Shown in pieces: positions 44,252 through 53,719 of a DNA stretch of 64,000 nucleotides. The position numbers and the translations under genes are program-made. The DNA comes from Lachnospiraceae bacterium (GTDB lineage: Bacteria > Bacillota > Clostridia > Lachnospirales > Lachnospiraceae), in the NCBI GenBank assembly GCA_017484135.1, contig JAFUTQ010000105.1, positions 1 through 64,000 of the forward strand. The letters are read 5' to 3'. Numbering within the stretch: position 1 is the stretch's first letter; every line of letters begins with the position of its first letter. The notes under the pieces are model-generated. The model saw nothing but the letters and a program-made list of their open reading frames with translations. It was not told where the DNA came from and searched no databases.

Positions 44252-44635
44252 ATGGTTTTACTCAGCAGAGGCAGCGGGATCGGACAACTGATCGTTGTAT
44301 CCGTCATTTTTCTCGCTGTATTGGCAGCGTGTTATTTTACAACCAGATGGATTGCCGGATATCAGAAAAAACACAGCTTTAACCGCAATATACGCATTGT
44401 GGAGACGATGAGGCTTGCTCCCAATAAATATCTGCAGATTGTGGAGGTCGGTCAGACCTATCTTGTAATCGGTATCGGAAAGGATGAGATCACCTTTTTG
44501 ACAGAGCTGCCAAAAGAGCAGTTAAAGGAAGTACCGCCGGATGTTTTTTCGGGAAATGCCGGTATGGAGAGCTTCCAGCGTATTTTGGAGCAGTGGAAGG
44601 AGCGTATTCCTAAGGGCAGGCATAAAGATGAGTAG
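44252..44635 (+). CDS. fliO: Flagellar export-gate assembly protein FliO
   Basis: 127 residues. It assists FliP ring assembly. One membrane helix (about 10-30, [21 protein letters not shown]) is followed by a short SpoA-like cytoplasmic region with [18 protein letters not shown]. The ATG at 44252 directly follows the cheY stop. The ribosome-binding site is poor, so translation may depend on cheY; an in-frame TTG at 44243 is an alternative. Confidence 0.85.
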   Translation: MVLLSRGSGIGQLIVVSVIFLAVLAACYFTTRWIAGYQKKHSFNRNIRIVETMRLAPNKYLQIVEVGQTYLVIGIGKDEITFLTELPKEQLKEVPPDVFSGNAGMESFQRILEQWKERIPKGRHKDE

Positions 44636-45485
44636 ATTAAAAAAGAGTTATTGCATTGTTTCTGTCGTATTTGCGGTAATCGTGCTGACACTGACATTCT
44701 CACATCTGTATTCACAGCGGGTCTATGCTTCAGCAATGAACGCACAGGATTCCAACGGAGTGGATATTATTGCTCCGAGCGTAGATAAGACAACAGATCA
44801 AAACAACGGAATTTCGATTACGGTAAACAATGACGAGGGCAATCTGTCGGGGACACTGCGGATTTTGCTGGTTTTAACGGTAATTGCACTGGCACCTTCG
44901 ATTCTGATCATGCTGACGTCATTTACGCGCATCGTGATTGTACTGCATTTTGTCCGGGCGGCCATCGGTACCCAGACGGTTCCGCCCAATCAGGTAATTG
45001 TCGGTTTGGCATTGTTTCTGACGCTGTTCATTATGAACCCTGTTTTTTCCCAGATTAACGAAGAGGCGATTAAACCTCTGGATGCGGGAGAGATCACACA
45101 GGAGGAGGCTTTTGAAGCTGGCATGGATCCGATTCGGGAATTTATGTTCGGTCAGGCCAAGCGGAAGGATATTGATCTGTTGTGTGACATTGCAGGAATT
45201 ACCTATGACGGAAATGCGGATATTGAGGAGATCAAGGCGGATATCCCCACTACGGTTTTGATTCCGGCATTTATACTCAGCGAGCTGAGAATGGCCTTTA
45301 TTATCGGATTTGTCATTTATATTCCGTTTATTGTAATTGACATGGTGGTTTCTTCGATCCTGATGTCTATGGGAATGATGATGCTGCCGCCTACAACGAT
45401 ATCATTGCCGTTCAAGATTTTGCTGTTTATTCTTGCGGATGGCTGGGATTTAGTGGTCGGCAACCTGATAAAAACATTTTACTGA
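44628..45485 (+). CDS. fliP: Flagellar export-gate protein FliP
   Basis: 285 residues. Core membrane protein of the type III export gate. A cleavable N-terminal signal (about 1-36) is expected, followed by the first transmembrane pair [29 protein letters not shown] (key part [14 protein letters not shown]), and later membrane helices with [29 protein letters not shown] (key part SMGMMMLPP). AAGGGCAGG precedes the ATG at 44628, which overlaps fliO by 8 bases. Confidence 0.96.
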   Translation: MSRLKKSYCIVSVVFAVIVLTLTFSHLYSQRVYASAMNAQDSNGVDIIAPSVDKTTDQNNGISITVNNDEGNLSGTLRILLVLTVIALAPSILIMLTSFTRIVIVLHFVRAAIGTQTVPPNQVIVGLALFLTLFIMNPVFSQINEEAIKPLDAGEITQEEAFEAGMDPIREFMFGQAKRKDIDLLCDIAGITYDGNADIEEIKADIPTTVLIPAFILSELRMAFIIGFVIYIPFIVIDMVVSSILMSMGMMMLPPTTISLPFKILLFILADGWDLVVGNLIKTFY

Positions 45486-45501
45486 TCGTGAGGTGTAAGA
45501 G

Positions 45502-45771
45502 ATGATTACAGAAGGACAGGTTCTTGACATCGCAAGAGATGCGATCTATGTCATCATTACCACGTCAGCACCACTTTTGATTGTGTCGCTGGTGGTAGGA
45601 TTGATTATCAGTATTTTTCAGACAGTAACCTCAATTCAGGAGCAGACACTTACCTTTGTGCCGAAGATTCTGGCCGTCTTTGCGGGTATGATGCTGTTTG
45701 GTGCGTGGATGCTCAATAATATGTCATCCTTCATGATTGATTTATGGTCGGATTTCAGCGTTTATGTGTGA
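45502..45771 (+). CDS. fliQ: Flagellar export-gate protein FliQ
   Basis: 89 residues, two membrane helices. Signature LLIVSLVVGLIISIFQTVTSIQEQTLTFVPK (key part ISIFQTVTSIQEQTL). GTGAGGTG precedes the ATG. It lies between fliP and fliR as usual. Confidence 0.95.
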   Translation: MITEGQVLDIARDAIYVIITTSAPLLIVSLVVGLIISIFQTVTSIQEQTLTFVPKILAVFAGMMLFGAWMLNNMSSFMIDLWSDFSVYV

Positions 45772-45803
45772 TGCAAAAGATCATGACACCGGGTTAGGGC
45801 AGG

Positions 45804-46589
45804 ATGATTGATTACAGTTTTTCACTGATTACATTTGAATATTTTTTGTTGGTTATGGTTCGAATTACATCCTTTGTGTATACGGCGCCGTTTTTCAGCT
45901 TGCCGAATACACCGGGCAGGGTAAAGATTGGCTTTTCGGTAATGGTGTCCATCTTAGTGTTTGGATTGATTCCGGAGCCGTCGGTTTCCTATGTCGGGGT
46001 AATTGGATTTGCCACCATTGCATTAAAAGAGGGAATTACAGGATTGCTCATTGGTTTTGCGGCAAACATATGTAATTCCATTGTTTTGTTAGCGGGGAAT
46101 ATCATCGATATGAATATGGGATTGTCCATGGCAACGGAATATGATCCTGTTACAAGAACCAATGCCCCCATTACCGGAAACCTGTATAACTACCTTGTGC
46201 TGATGATGCTGATTGTAAGCGGGATGCATCGGTATGTTCTGACGGCGGTTGTACAGTCCTTTGAGTTGATTCCGGTCAATGAGCAGGTGTTCCAATGGGA
46301 TCGGTTGCTGCAGGCCATGCTTGATTATATGAGTCAGTCTATGATTCTCGGATTTCGGATTGCATTGCCTGTGTTTGCCTGCATTATGATCTTAAACTGT
46401 GTGTTGGGAGTCATGGCAAAGGTTTCTCCGCAGATGAATATGTTTTCGGTGGGAATGCAGTTAAAGGTGCTGGTCGGAATGATAATTTTACTTTTTACCA
46501 TGCAGCTGCTGCCGAATGTTACCGAGTTTGTATACTCGGAAATGAAGCGTATGATTGTTTCCGTGATAGAAGGGATGCGGGGAATGTGA
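45804..46589 (+). CDS. fliR: Flagellar export-gate protein FliR
   Basis: 261 residues, about six membrane helices. It completes the FliPQR gate. Typical segments: FLLVMVRITSFVYTAPFFSL (residues 12-31), GLLIGFAANICNSIVLLAG and MNLCVLGVMAKVSPQMNMF-type core (here CVLGVMAKVSPQMNMFSVG). TTAGGGCAGG precedes the ATG. The end overlaps the flhB GTG start. Confidence 0.95.
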   Translation: MIDYSFSLITFEYFLLVMVRITSFVYTAPFFSLPNTPGRVKIGFSVMVSILVFGLIPEPSVSYVGVIGFATIALKEGITGLLIGFAANICNSIVLLAGNIIDMNMGLSMATEYDPVTRTNAPITGNLYNYLVLMMLIVSGMHRYVLTAVVQSFELIPVNEQVFQWDRLLQAMLDYMSQSMILGFRIALPVFACIMILNCVLGVMAKVSPQMNMFSVGMQLKVLVGMIILLFTMQLLPNVTEFVYSEMKRMIVSVIEGMRGM

Positions 46590-47719
46590 AAGAGAAACAG
46601 TACAATGTGATGATTCAATATAATTTACAATGGTTTGCACAGGATGGACCGGGCGGCGAGAAGACAGAACCGGCGACGGAAAAAAAGCTAAGGGAAGCGC
46701 GGGAAGAAGGAAAAGTTGCAAAAAGCAAGGAGCTTACCCTTGCAGTTGAATTGATCGTTCTTTTTTTGTCGCTCAAAATTTTCATCAGCTATGTATCCAG
46801 CCATTTGCTTGCAGGGATCGGAACTTTTTATACAAAAATACCGGACATGGTTTTTGAGAGCAGTAACGGCATTACGGTCAATGCCATGAAAAATCTTTTA
46901 AATCAGGCAATCATAGATATTATTCTTATCATTCTGCCGTTCCTTTTGATTGGTTTTGCAGTTTCTTTTCTGGTAAATGTTTTACAGGTGGGCTGGAAGG
47001 TCACAGCCAAGCCCATGAAACCGAATCCGAGTAAATTCAATCCAATCAACGGATTCAAACGGATGTTTTCCAAGGACTCCCTGTTTGAACTGGTAAAGTC
47101 GATTATTAAGATCGCCTTGATTGCGTATGTGGCATACAGCTCGGTAAAGAATCATCAGAATGAACTCTTGTACATTTATGATATTGAGCTGCTGCAGGCA
47201 ATTATGCTGTTGGGAAACGTCATATTGGATACGGGGGTTCGTATCGGCTTTGTTTATCTGATTGTCGGAATTGCGGATTTCATTTATCAGAAGCATAAGT
47301 TCAACGAAGACATGAAGATGACGAAGCAGGAGGTAAAGGATGAATTTAAAAATACCGAGGGAGATCCGCAGATCAAGGGAAGACAGCGTCAGAGGATGAG
47401 AGAAGCCTCACAGCGAAGAATGATGCAGGATGTTCCCAAGGCGGATGTCGTTATTACAAACCCGACACATTATGCTGTTGCAATTCAATATGACACAGCC
47501 ATAGCCAAGGCACCGATTGTTCTGGCAAAGGGAGAAGATTATCTGGCTATGAAGATTCGGGAGGTGGCGAAGGAGCATCAGATCGAAATTGTGGAGGACA
47601 AGCCATTGGCACGTATGTTGTATGCCAATGTGGATATCGGTGCGGAGATTCCGCCGGAATTGTATCAGGCAGTTGCAGAAGTGCTTGCAATGGTATACAA
47701 TCTAAAGAATAGGGCGTAA
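46586..47719 (+). CDS. flhB: Flagellar export switch protein FlhB
   Basis: 377 residues. It switches export from hook to filament substrates. The start region (YNLQWFAQDG, then GEKTEPATEKKLREAREEG), four membrane helices and the self-cleaving motif N292-P-T-H in VITNPTHYAVAIQYD are intact. The start is GTG, overlapping the fliR stop (GTGA), so the two are coupled. Confidence 0.97.
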   Translation: MKEKQYNVMIQYNLQWFAQDGPGGEKTEPATEKKLREAREEGKVAKSKELTLAVELIVLFLSLKIFISYVSSHLLAGIGTFYTKIPDMVFESSNGITVNAMKNLLNQAIIDIILIILPFLLIGFAVSFLVNVLQVGWKVTAKPMKPNPSKFNPINGFKRMFSKDSLFELVKSIIKIALIAYVAYSSVKNHQNELLYIYDIELLQAIMLLGNVILDTGVRIGFVYLIVGIADFIYQKHKFNEDMKMTKQEVKDEFKNTEGDPQIKGRQRQRMREASQRRMMQDVPKADVVITNPTHYAVAIQYDTAIAKAPIVLAKGEDYLAMKIREVAKEHQIEIVEDKPLARMLYANVDIGAEIPPELYQAVAEVLAMVYNLKNRA

Positions 47720-47743
47720 ATACGTTAGAAAGGAGGGAATCGT

Positions 47744-49777
47744 ATGAAAAAAGCAGATATAGGTGTTGCGATCTATCTGATGGCAGCAGTTATCTTTTTT
47801 ATCATACCGATTCCCTCATGGGTACTGGATGCCATGTTGGCCATCAATATTTCCGTGGCCATGATCATCTTGTTTAACGCTTTGTTTGTGAAGGAAGTAC
47901 TGGACATGTCTTTCTTCCCGACCTTATTGCTGTTTACCACAATTTTTCGAATTTCGCTGAATGTTTCTTCGACCCGTCTGATTCTGACGACCGGAGACCC
48001 GGGAAATGTGGTTCGTACCTTTGGACAGTTTGTGGGTGGCGGAGATCTGATCATCGGAATGATTGTGTTCATTGTCCTGATTCTGATTCAGTTTATCGTA
48101 ATCAATAAGGGTTCGGAGCGTGTAGCTGAGGTAACCGCCCGTTTTACACTGGATGCCATGCCCGGAAAACAGATGGCGATTGACGCGGATCTGAATACGG
48201 GAGCCATTACGGAAAAGGAGGCGAGGGAACGCAGAAACAAAATTCAGCAGGAATCCTCCTTCTTTGGCTCCATGGACGGTGCGACGAAGTATGTAAAGGG
48301 AGATGCGACAGCGGGGCTGATCATCACATTTATCAATCTGATCGGCGGCACTGTTATGGGCTATATGCGTACCGGGGGCGCGTTGATGGATATCATCCAG
48401 CAGTTCGGCGTTCTTACCATCGGTGACGGACTGGTCAGCCAGATCCCGTCCCTGCTGATTTCCCTGGCAACGGGTATCCTTGTGACCAAGGGCTCCAGTG
48501 AGGCGGACTTTGGAGGTGTACTGATCTCACAGCTTTTTGGTATTCCGAAGGTTATGTATATGGTGGGAGCGGCACTCAGTTTTCTCGGATTGTTCACACC
48601 GCTGCAGTGGTATCTGTTTGTCGGGCTGGGTGCGGCCTTTATTGCAACCGGCCGGGTCATTCAGCAGAATGTAAAGGTGGATGCCATTGAGGAGGATGCC
48701 GCGGAAGAGGAAAATGCGGCGGAGGAGATTCGAAGGCCTGAGAATGTGGTTTCCCTGCTTCAGGTAGATCCGATCGAATTGGAGTTTGGTTACGGTATTA
48801 TTCCGCTTGCCGATGTGAACCAGGGTGGAGACCTCTTAGACCGTGTGGTAATGATCCGGCGTCAGATTGCGCTGGAGCTTGGTACGGTTGTGCCGATCAT
48901 CCGCCTGCGAGATAATATCCAGCTGAATCCGAATCAGTATATTATTAAAATAAAGGGCATACAGGTTACGGAGGGCGAGATTCTGTTCGATCATTATATG
49001 GCGATGAATCCGGGCTATGTTGAGGAAGAAATCACGGGAATCCCCACGTTTGAGCCGTCCTTCCATCTGCCTGCCATCTGGATTACAGAAGGGCAGAGAG
49101 AGCGTGCCGAGAGTCTGGGCTACACGGTGGTAGATCCGCCGTCTATTATTGCAACGCATCTGACAGAGGTGATTCGTGCCCATATCGCAGAACTGTTGAG
49201 CAGGCAGGATGTGTCAAACCTGATTGGAAACATCAAAGAGACCAACGCGGCACTGGTGGACGAGCTCACGCCGAAGCTTTTGGGAATCGGCGAGATTCAG
49301 AAGGTGCTCCAGAATCTGCTCCGGGAGGGGATTTCCATCCGGGATCTGCTTTCTATTTTTGAAACGTTGGCAGATCATGCCTCTACGACCAGAGATACGG
49401 ACGTGCTGACCGAGTATGTGCGTCAGAATTTAAAACGTGCGATTTCAAACAAATATTTTCCGACCAATGAGACAACCAGTGTTGTGACACTGGATCCGCA
49501 GGTGGAGCAGGAGATTATGGCTTCGGTCAAACAGACCGAGCAGGGTGCATATCTGACGCTGGATCCGGAAAAAACACGCGCCATTATGGATTCGGTGGAG
49601 ACAGAGGTATCGAAACTGGAAAATGTAGGCAAGAATCCGATAGTGATTACCTCACCCATTGTGCGAATGTATTTTAAAAAACTAACAGAGGATTATTTTA
49701 AGGATCTCATTGTGGTATCCTATAATGAGATTGAGTCAAATGTAGAATTACAGTCAGTAGGGATGGTGACAGCGTAA
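47744..49777 (+). CDS. flhA: Flagellar export-gate protein FlhA
   Basis: 677 residues. It has eight predicted membrane helices in the first half and a cytoplasmic substrate-docking domain. Signatures: FPTLLLFTTIFRISLNVSSTRLIL (key part RISLNVSSTRLIL), the FHIPEP loop region with MPGKQMAIDADLNTGAITE, and ETLADHASTTRDTDVLTEYVR (key part HASTTRDTDVL). AAAGGAGGG lies 6 bases before the ATG. flhF starts at the next base after the stop. Confidence 0.97.
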   Translation: MKKADIGVAIYLMAAVIFFIIPIPSWVLDAMLAINISVAMIILFNALFVKEVLDMSFFPTLLLFTTIFRISLNVSSTRLILTTGDPGNVVRTFGQFVGGGDLIIGMIVFIVLILIQFIVINKGSERVAEVTARFTLDAMPGKQMAIDADLNTGAITEKEARERRNKIQQESSFFGSMDGATKYVKGDATAGLIITFINLIGGTVMGYMRTGGALMDIIQQFGVLTIGDGLVSQIPSLLISLATGILVTKGSSEADFGGVLISQLFGIPKVMYMVGAALSFLGLFTPLQWYLFVGLGAAFIATGRVIQQNVKVDAIEEDAAEEENAAEEIRRPENVVSLLQVDPIELEFGYGIIPLADVNQGGDLLDRVVMIRRQIALELGTVVPIIRLRDNIQLNPNQYIIKIKGIQVTEGEILFDHYMAMNPGYVEEEITGIPTFEPSFHLPAIWITEGQRERAESLGYTVVDPPSIIATHLTEVIRAHIAELLSRQDVSNLIGNIKETNAALVDELTPKLLGIGEIQKVLQNLLREGISIRDLLSIFETLADHASTTRDTDVLTEYVRQNLKRAISNKYFPTNETTSVVTLDPQVEQEIMASVKQTEQGAYLTLDPEKTRAIMDSVETEVSKLENVGKNPIVITSPIVRMYFKKLTEDYFKDLIVVSYNEIESNVELQSVGMVTA

Positions 49778-51013
49778 ATGACGATCAATAAATTTCAGGG
49801 AAAAACAGAAGCGGAAGCGGTGGAAAAAGCAAAAAAGGAGATGGGTGATGCCATCGTAGTCATGAATGTAAAGGAGATCAAACCGAAGGGACTGTTCAGT
49901 GTCTTCAAGAGCTCTACCTTCGAGGTGACCGTGGCTTTGGAAGAAAAGGAGCAGCCTGCAAACCGTTATGCCGCTGCGCAGACACCGCGCAGGGGACATG
50001 AGAGCATCAATTATGCCGCAGACGAAAAAATTGAGATTCCCCGGGAACCTGCGGAGGCATATCAGCGAAAAAGAGAGCCGGAGCCAAAGAATGAGAATCA
50101 TGGATTGGAACAGAAGATTGAAAATCTGCAAAATCTGATCCAGCAGAATCTTGCACCGGAGACACCGGAGGAAAAAATTCCCGTCAGAACGGAGGAACGC
50201 CCGAAAAATGCGCAGTCTGAAATGTTTCGCTGCATGAAGCTGATCTATGAGGCCCTATTGGAAAACGATGTGAATGAGCGTTATGTGAACCGGATTATGG
50301 ATGATGTGGAACGATCATTGCGGAGTACCGCCGGTATGGACATTGTTTTGTCCAACGTCTATCAGAAGATGATTTTAAAATTCGGACAGCCGGGAAAGAT
50401 CGAGCTGGTAAGCGGACAGCCCAAGGTGGTGTTTTTTATCGGTCCCACCGGTGTCGGAAAGACTACAACGATCGCAAAAATCGCGTCCAGATACAAGGTG
50501 GATATGGGAAAAAAGGTGGCATTTCTCACGGTAGATACCTATCGGATTGCAGCTGCGGAGCAGCTGAAAACCTATGCCAATATCCTGGACGCCCCCCTTA
50601 CCATTGTATATTCGCCTGAGGAGATCAATGGAGCAATTGAACAGGTAAAGGATTATGATCTCATCCTGGTAGATACGGCAGGCTTTTCCCATAAAAATGA
50701 AGAGCAGCGCAAGCTGATTAAGGAGCTTTTAGATCATGTGGATCCGGCATATGAAAAGGAAATTTTTCTTGTGCTGAGTGCTACCACCAAGTATAAGGAT
50801 TTGACGCAGATTGCCGATATCTATCATAAAATTGCGGATTACAAGTTACTATTTACAAAACTGGATGAAACAACTACGTATGGAAACCTCTTGAATATTC
50901 GTATGTACTCCGGGGCGGAGATGTCCTATGTTACCACAGGACAAAATGTGCCGGATGATATTGAGGTGTTCAACACACAAAAAATTGTGAAACAGTTGTT
51001 AGGAGGCAGATAG
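49778..51013 (+). CDS. flhF: Flagellar-positioning GTPase FlhF
   Basis: 411 residues. SRP-type GTPase that sets where and how many flagella form. A basic N domain (FQGKTEAEAVEKAKKEMGD) and an acidic linker precede the NG domain with G1 GPTGVGKTTTIAKIAS (about 223-238), VDTYRIAAAEQLKTYA, DTAG and TKLDET. The ATG abuts the flhA stop. AGGAGG at its own end serves flhG. Confidence 0.96.
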   Translation: MTINKFQGKTEAEAVEKAKKEMGDAIVVMNVKEIKPKGLFSVFKSSTFEVTVALEEKEQPANRYAAAQTPRRGHESINYAADEKIEIPREPAEAYQRKREPEPKNENHGLEQKIENLQNLIQQNLAPETPEEKIPVRTEERPKNAQSEMFRCMKLIYEALLENDVNERYVNRIMDDVERSLRSTAGMDIVLSNVYQKMILKFGQPGKIELVSGQPKVVFFIGPTGVGKTTTIAKIASRYKVDMGKKVAFLTVDTYRIAAAEQLKTYANILDAPLTIVYSPEEINGAIEQVKDYDLILVDTAGFSHKNEEQRKLIKELLDHVDPAYEKEIFLVLSATTKYKDLTQIADIYHKIADYKLLFTKLDETTTYGNLLNIRMYSGAEMSYVTTGQNVPDDIEVFNTQKIVKQLLGGR

Positions 51014-51014
51014 T

Positions 51015-51890
51015 ATGGATCAGGCAGAACAACTGCGAAACGTAATAAAATTAAAAAATCAGGTACCCTCCGGAAAAGCCAGACTGATTGCGATTACCAG
51101 TGGAAAAGGCGGTGTCGGGAAATCGAATGTGGCAGTCAATCTCGCCATTCAGCTGCAGAAGCTGGGGAAAAAGGTTGTGGTCTTTGATGCGGATCTGGGG
51201 CTTGCAAACGTAGAAGTGATGTTTGGGGCGATCCCGAAATATAATTTAGGTGATATGATTTATCGTGGGATTGATCTTGCACAGATTATCACGCCGGGAC
51301 CGCTTGGAATCGGATTTATTTCCGGTGGCTCCGGCATTATGGAAATGAACAATCTGTCAAAGGATAAAATCAATTATCTGGTGCGCAATCTGTCACAGCT
51401 GGACAGCATAGCAGATATTGTAATTGTAGATACCGGGGCCGGAATTGCTGATTCTGTGATGGAGTTTGTTCTGGCAGCACCGGAAATTCTACTGGTTACT
51501 ACACCCGAGCCCAGTTCCCTGACGGATTCCTATTCCTTGCTGAAGGCCTTACATAGAAGACCGAATTTTCGGTGGAGCAGCACACAGATCAATGTGATTG
51601 TGAACAAAGTGACATCTACGCAGGAGGGACAGGCGATTTATGATAAGCTGGATGCAGTGGTAAGGCAGTTTCTGCAGGGCAAGCTCAATTATCTGGGGAT
51701 GATTCCTCAGGATACTGCATTGGAAAAAGCGGTCAGACAGCAGAAAACGGTATCCATCTATGCACCGGGCTCCAAAGCAACCAAGGCCTTTGAAATTCTG
51801 GCCTCCAATCTGATGAATGGGGGGCATGAGGTTCCGTTGATGCGACGTGGAATCTCGCAGTTATTTGCGGGATTGATCAATAACAGATAG
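51015..51890 (+). CDS. flhG: MinD/ParA-type flagellar number regulator FlhG
   Basis: 291 residues (YlxH in B. subtilis). ATPase that works with FlhF. Deviant Walker A SGKGGVGKSNVAVNLAIQL (about 30-48), FDADLGLANVEVMFG, and IVDTGAGIADSVMEF (key part DTGAGI). GGAGG lies 7 bases before the ATG, 1 base after the flhF stop. Confidence 0.95.
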   Translation: MDQAEQLRNVIKLKNQVPSGKARLIAITSGKGGVGKSNVAVNLAIQLQKLGKKVVVFDADLGLANVEVMFGAIPKYNLGDMIYRGIDLAQIITPGPLGIGFISGGSGIMEMNNLSKDKINYLVRNLSQLDSIADIVIVDTGAGIADSVMEFVLAAPEILLVTTPEPSSLTDSYSLLKALHRRPNFRWSSTQINVIVNKVTSTQEGQAIYDKLDAVVRQFLQGKLNYLGMIPQDTALEKAVRQQKTVSIYAPGSKATKAFEILASNLMNGGHEVPLMRRGISQLFAGLINNR

Positions 51891-51899
51891 GGGATGCAT

Positions 51900-52640
51900 A
51901 TGATTTCTAACATTTTACAGGAAAGAATGAAAGTGGATATCCGAATGGTGGGACAGGTAGAGCGTGCGGGCCGCGGCGGAGAAGAAATACATGTTTATAA
52001 GAGCCAGATTTTCGAAGTGCTGGATCACGGAGAACTGGAGATTACCATGCCGATTGAGGGAGGCAAGGTGATTCTGCTTCCGCTGGATTTAAGGTACGAA
52101 TTTATTTTTTATACCGAGGGAGGGCTTTACAGAAGTGTCGGGCGGATCCGGGAACGCTACAAGACGGAAAACCGGTATATGTTAAAAATTGTGCTCAAGT
52201 CTCCGCTGAGCAAGTTCCAGAGACGGCAGTATTTTCGCATGCAGTGTGTGCTGGATATGATCTATTACCCGCTGACGAAGGAACAGGCATTTCTTGAACA
52301 CGGAGAGGATATCATGGAGAGCCTGCGTGATGAGAACTTTGCGGAGAAAAGACGAGATGGAACCATTGTGGATATCAGCGGCGGTGGGGTGCGCTTTATT
52401 TCAAAGGAGCAAAACGAAGAGGGCGGCTATGCGCTTGTCGTTGTTCTGCTGAGAACCGGGGAACACGAAAAACAGTATCTTCTGCCCGGAAGAATCATAC
52501 ACAGTGTCAGACTGGAAACGCCGGAGCTAAAGTACGAAAACAGGGTTGAGTTTATTATCAGCGATTCGAAGCTCAGGGAAGAAATCATTCGATATGTGTT
52601 TGATGAGGAACGGCGTATACGAAGCTCAAATAAAGGATAG
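51900..52640 (+). CDS. PilZ-domain c-di-GMP receptor, YcgR-like
   Basis: 246 residues. N-terminal YcgR-like beta domain and C-terminal PilZ domain with both ligand motifs: the RxxxR type QRRQYFRM and VDISGGGVRF. This type binds cyclic di-GMP and slows the motor, switching from swimming to sessile life. I prefer the ATG at 51900, since AGGGG lies 6 bases upstream; another ATG at 51894 lies closer to it. In B. subtilis the equivalent gene (ypfA/dgrA) is elsewhere; placement between flhG and cheB directly links c-di-GMP control to this operon. Confidence 0.92.
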   Translation: MISNILQERMKVDIRMVGQVERAGRGGEEIHVYKSQIFEVLDHGELEITMPIEGGKVILLPLDLRYEFIFYTEGGLYRSVGRIRERYKTENRYMLKIVLKSPLSKFQRRQYFRMQCVLDMIYYPLTKEQAFLEHGEDIMESLRDENFAEKRRDGTIVDISGGGVRFISKEQNEEGGYALVVVLLRTGEHEKQYLLPGRIIHSVRLETPELKYENRVEFIISDSKLREEIIRYVFDEERRIRSSNKG

Positions 52641-52643
52641 AAT

Positions 52644-53717
52644 ATGAAAAAAAATATTTTGGTAATTGATGACTCTGCACTCATGAGAAGGGTTATCTGT
52701 GATATAATACATTCCAGTAGTGATTTTCAAGTGGCTGATATCTGCCGGGACGGACTGGAGGGATATGAAAAGCTTTGCGCCGGGAAGTATGACGGTGTGC
52801 TTTTGGATATCAATATGCCCCGTATGGACGGATTGGAGCTCTTGAAAAAACTGAAAGAAGAAAATAGAAAAGCAACCGTAATCATTGTCAGTTCGCTGTC
52901 CGTGAAAGGGGCAGATGTGACCTTGCGGGCAATTGAACTCGGCGCTGTGGATTTTGTGACGAAGCCGGAAAATTTCATAGAGGCGAAAGGCGAGAGCTTT
53001 AAGGATGCGCTGCTTGGAACACTCGATGCAGTGTGCGGCAAACCGAAACGCCATTCCTCGGCGGGCAGGACAAAGCACGGACATCGGGCAGACCGAACCG
53101 CAAAACCGACACGCTGTAAGAAAACCGGTACACCAAGGAAAAAGCTGATTGCGTTAGCCTGTTCCACCGGTGGACCGAAGGCACTGCAGTCGGTGATTCC
53201 TTATATGGATCAGAAAATGGATGCACCGATGATTGTGGTGCAGCATATGCCGGAGGGGTTTACCAAATCCATGGCGAATCGTTTGAATGAACTGAGTTCT
53301 GTGACGGTAAAGGAAGCCGAGGATGGAGAACTGCTGAAAAAAGGCGTTGTCTATGTTGCACCGGGAGGTAAACATTTAAAAATCCGACAAGCCGCCACGG
53401 GACAGCATCGGGTTGAACTGGGTGATGAACCGCCGGTGGGACGGCTGAAACCGTGTGCCAATATTACCTATGAGTCACTGCGGCAATGTGCCTATGATGA
53501 GGTTACCTGTGTAGTGCTGACCGGAATGGGGGAGGACGGAACCAAAGGAATTGTGTCGCTTGCCCGCGATGTGCCGGTTTATATTATTGCACAGGACAAG
53601 GAATCCTGTGTGGTGTATGGAATGCCCAGGGCGATTGCAGAGACGGGACTGACGGATGAGGTAGTGCCGCTTGAACAGGTTGCAAAATCAATTCTAAAGA
53701 ATGTGGGGGTAAAGTAA
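52644..53717 (+). CDS. cheB: Chemotaxis methylesterase CheB
   Basis: 357 residues. It removes methyl groups from chemoreceptors for adaptation. Receiver domain with D9-D10 and phospho-acceptor D55 (LLDINMPRMDG), a basic linker (about 130-165), then the esterase with ACSTGGPKAL (catalytic Ser), VVQHMPEGFT (His) and LTGMGEDGTKG (Asp). AAAGGA lies 7 bases before the ATG, 3 bases after the PilZ gene. Confidence 0.96.
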   Translation: MKKNILVIDDSALMRRVICDIIHSSSDFQVADICRDGLEGYEKLCAGKYDGVLLDINMPRMDGLELLKKLKEENRKATVIIVSSLSVKGADVTLRAIELGAVDFVTKPENFIEAKGESFKDALLGTLDAVCGKPKRHSSAGRTKHGHRADRTAKPTRCKKTGTPRKKLIALACSTGGPKALQSVIPYMDQKMDAPMIVVQHMPEGFTKSMANRLNELSSVTVKEAEDGELLKKGVVYVAPGGKHLKIRQAATGQHRVELGDEPPVGRLKPCANITYESLRQCAYDEVTCVVLTGMGEDGTKGIVSLARDVPVYIIAQDKESCVVYGMPRAIAETGLTDEVVPLEQVAKSILKNVGVK

Positions 53718-53719
53718 CA

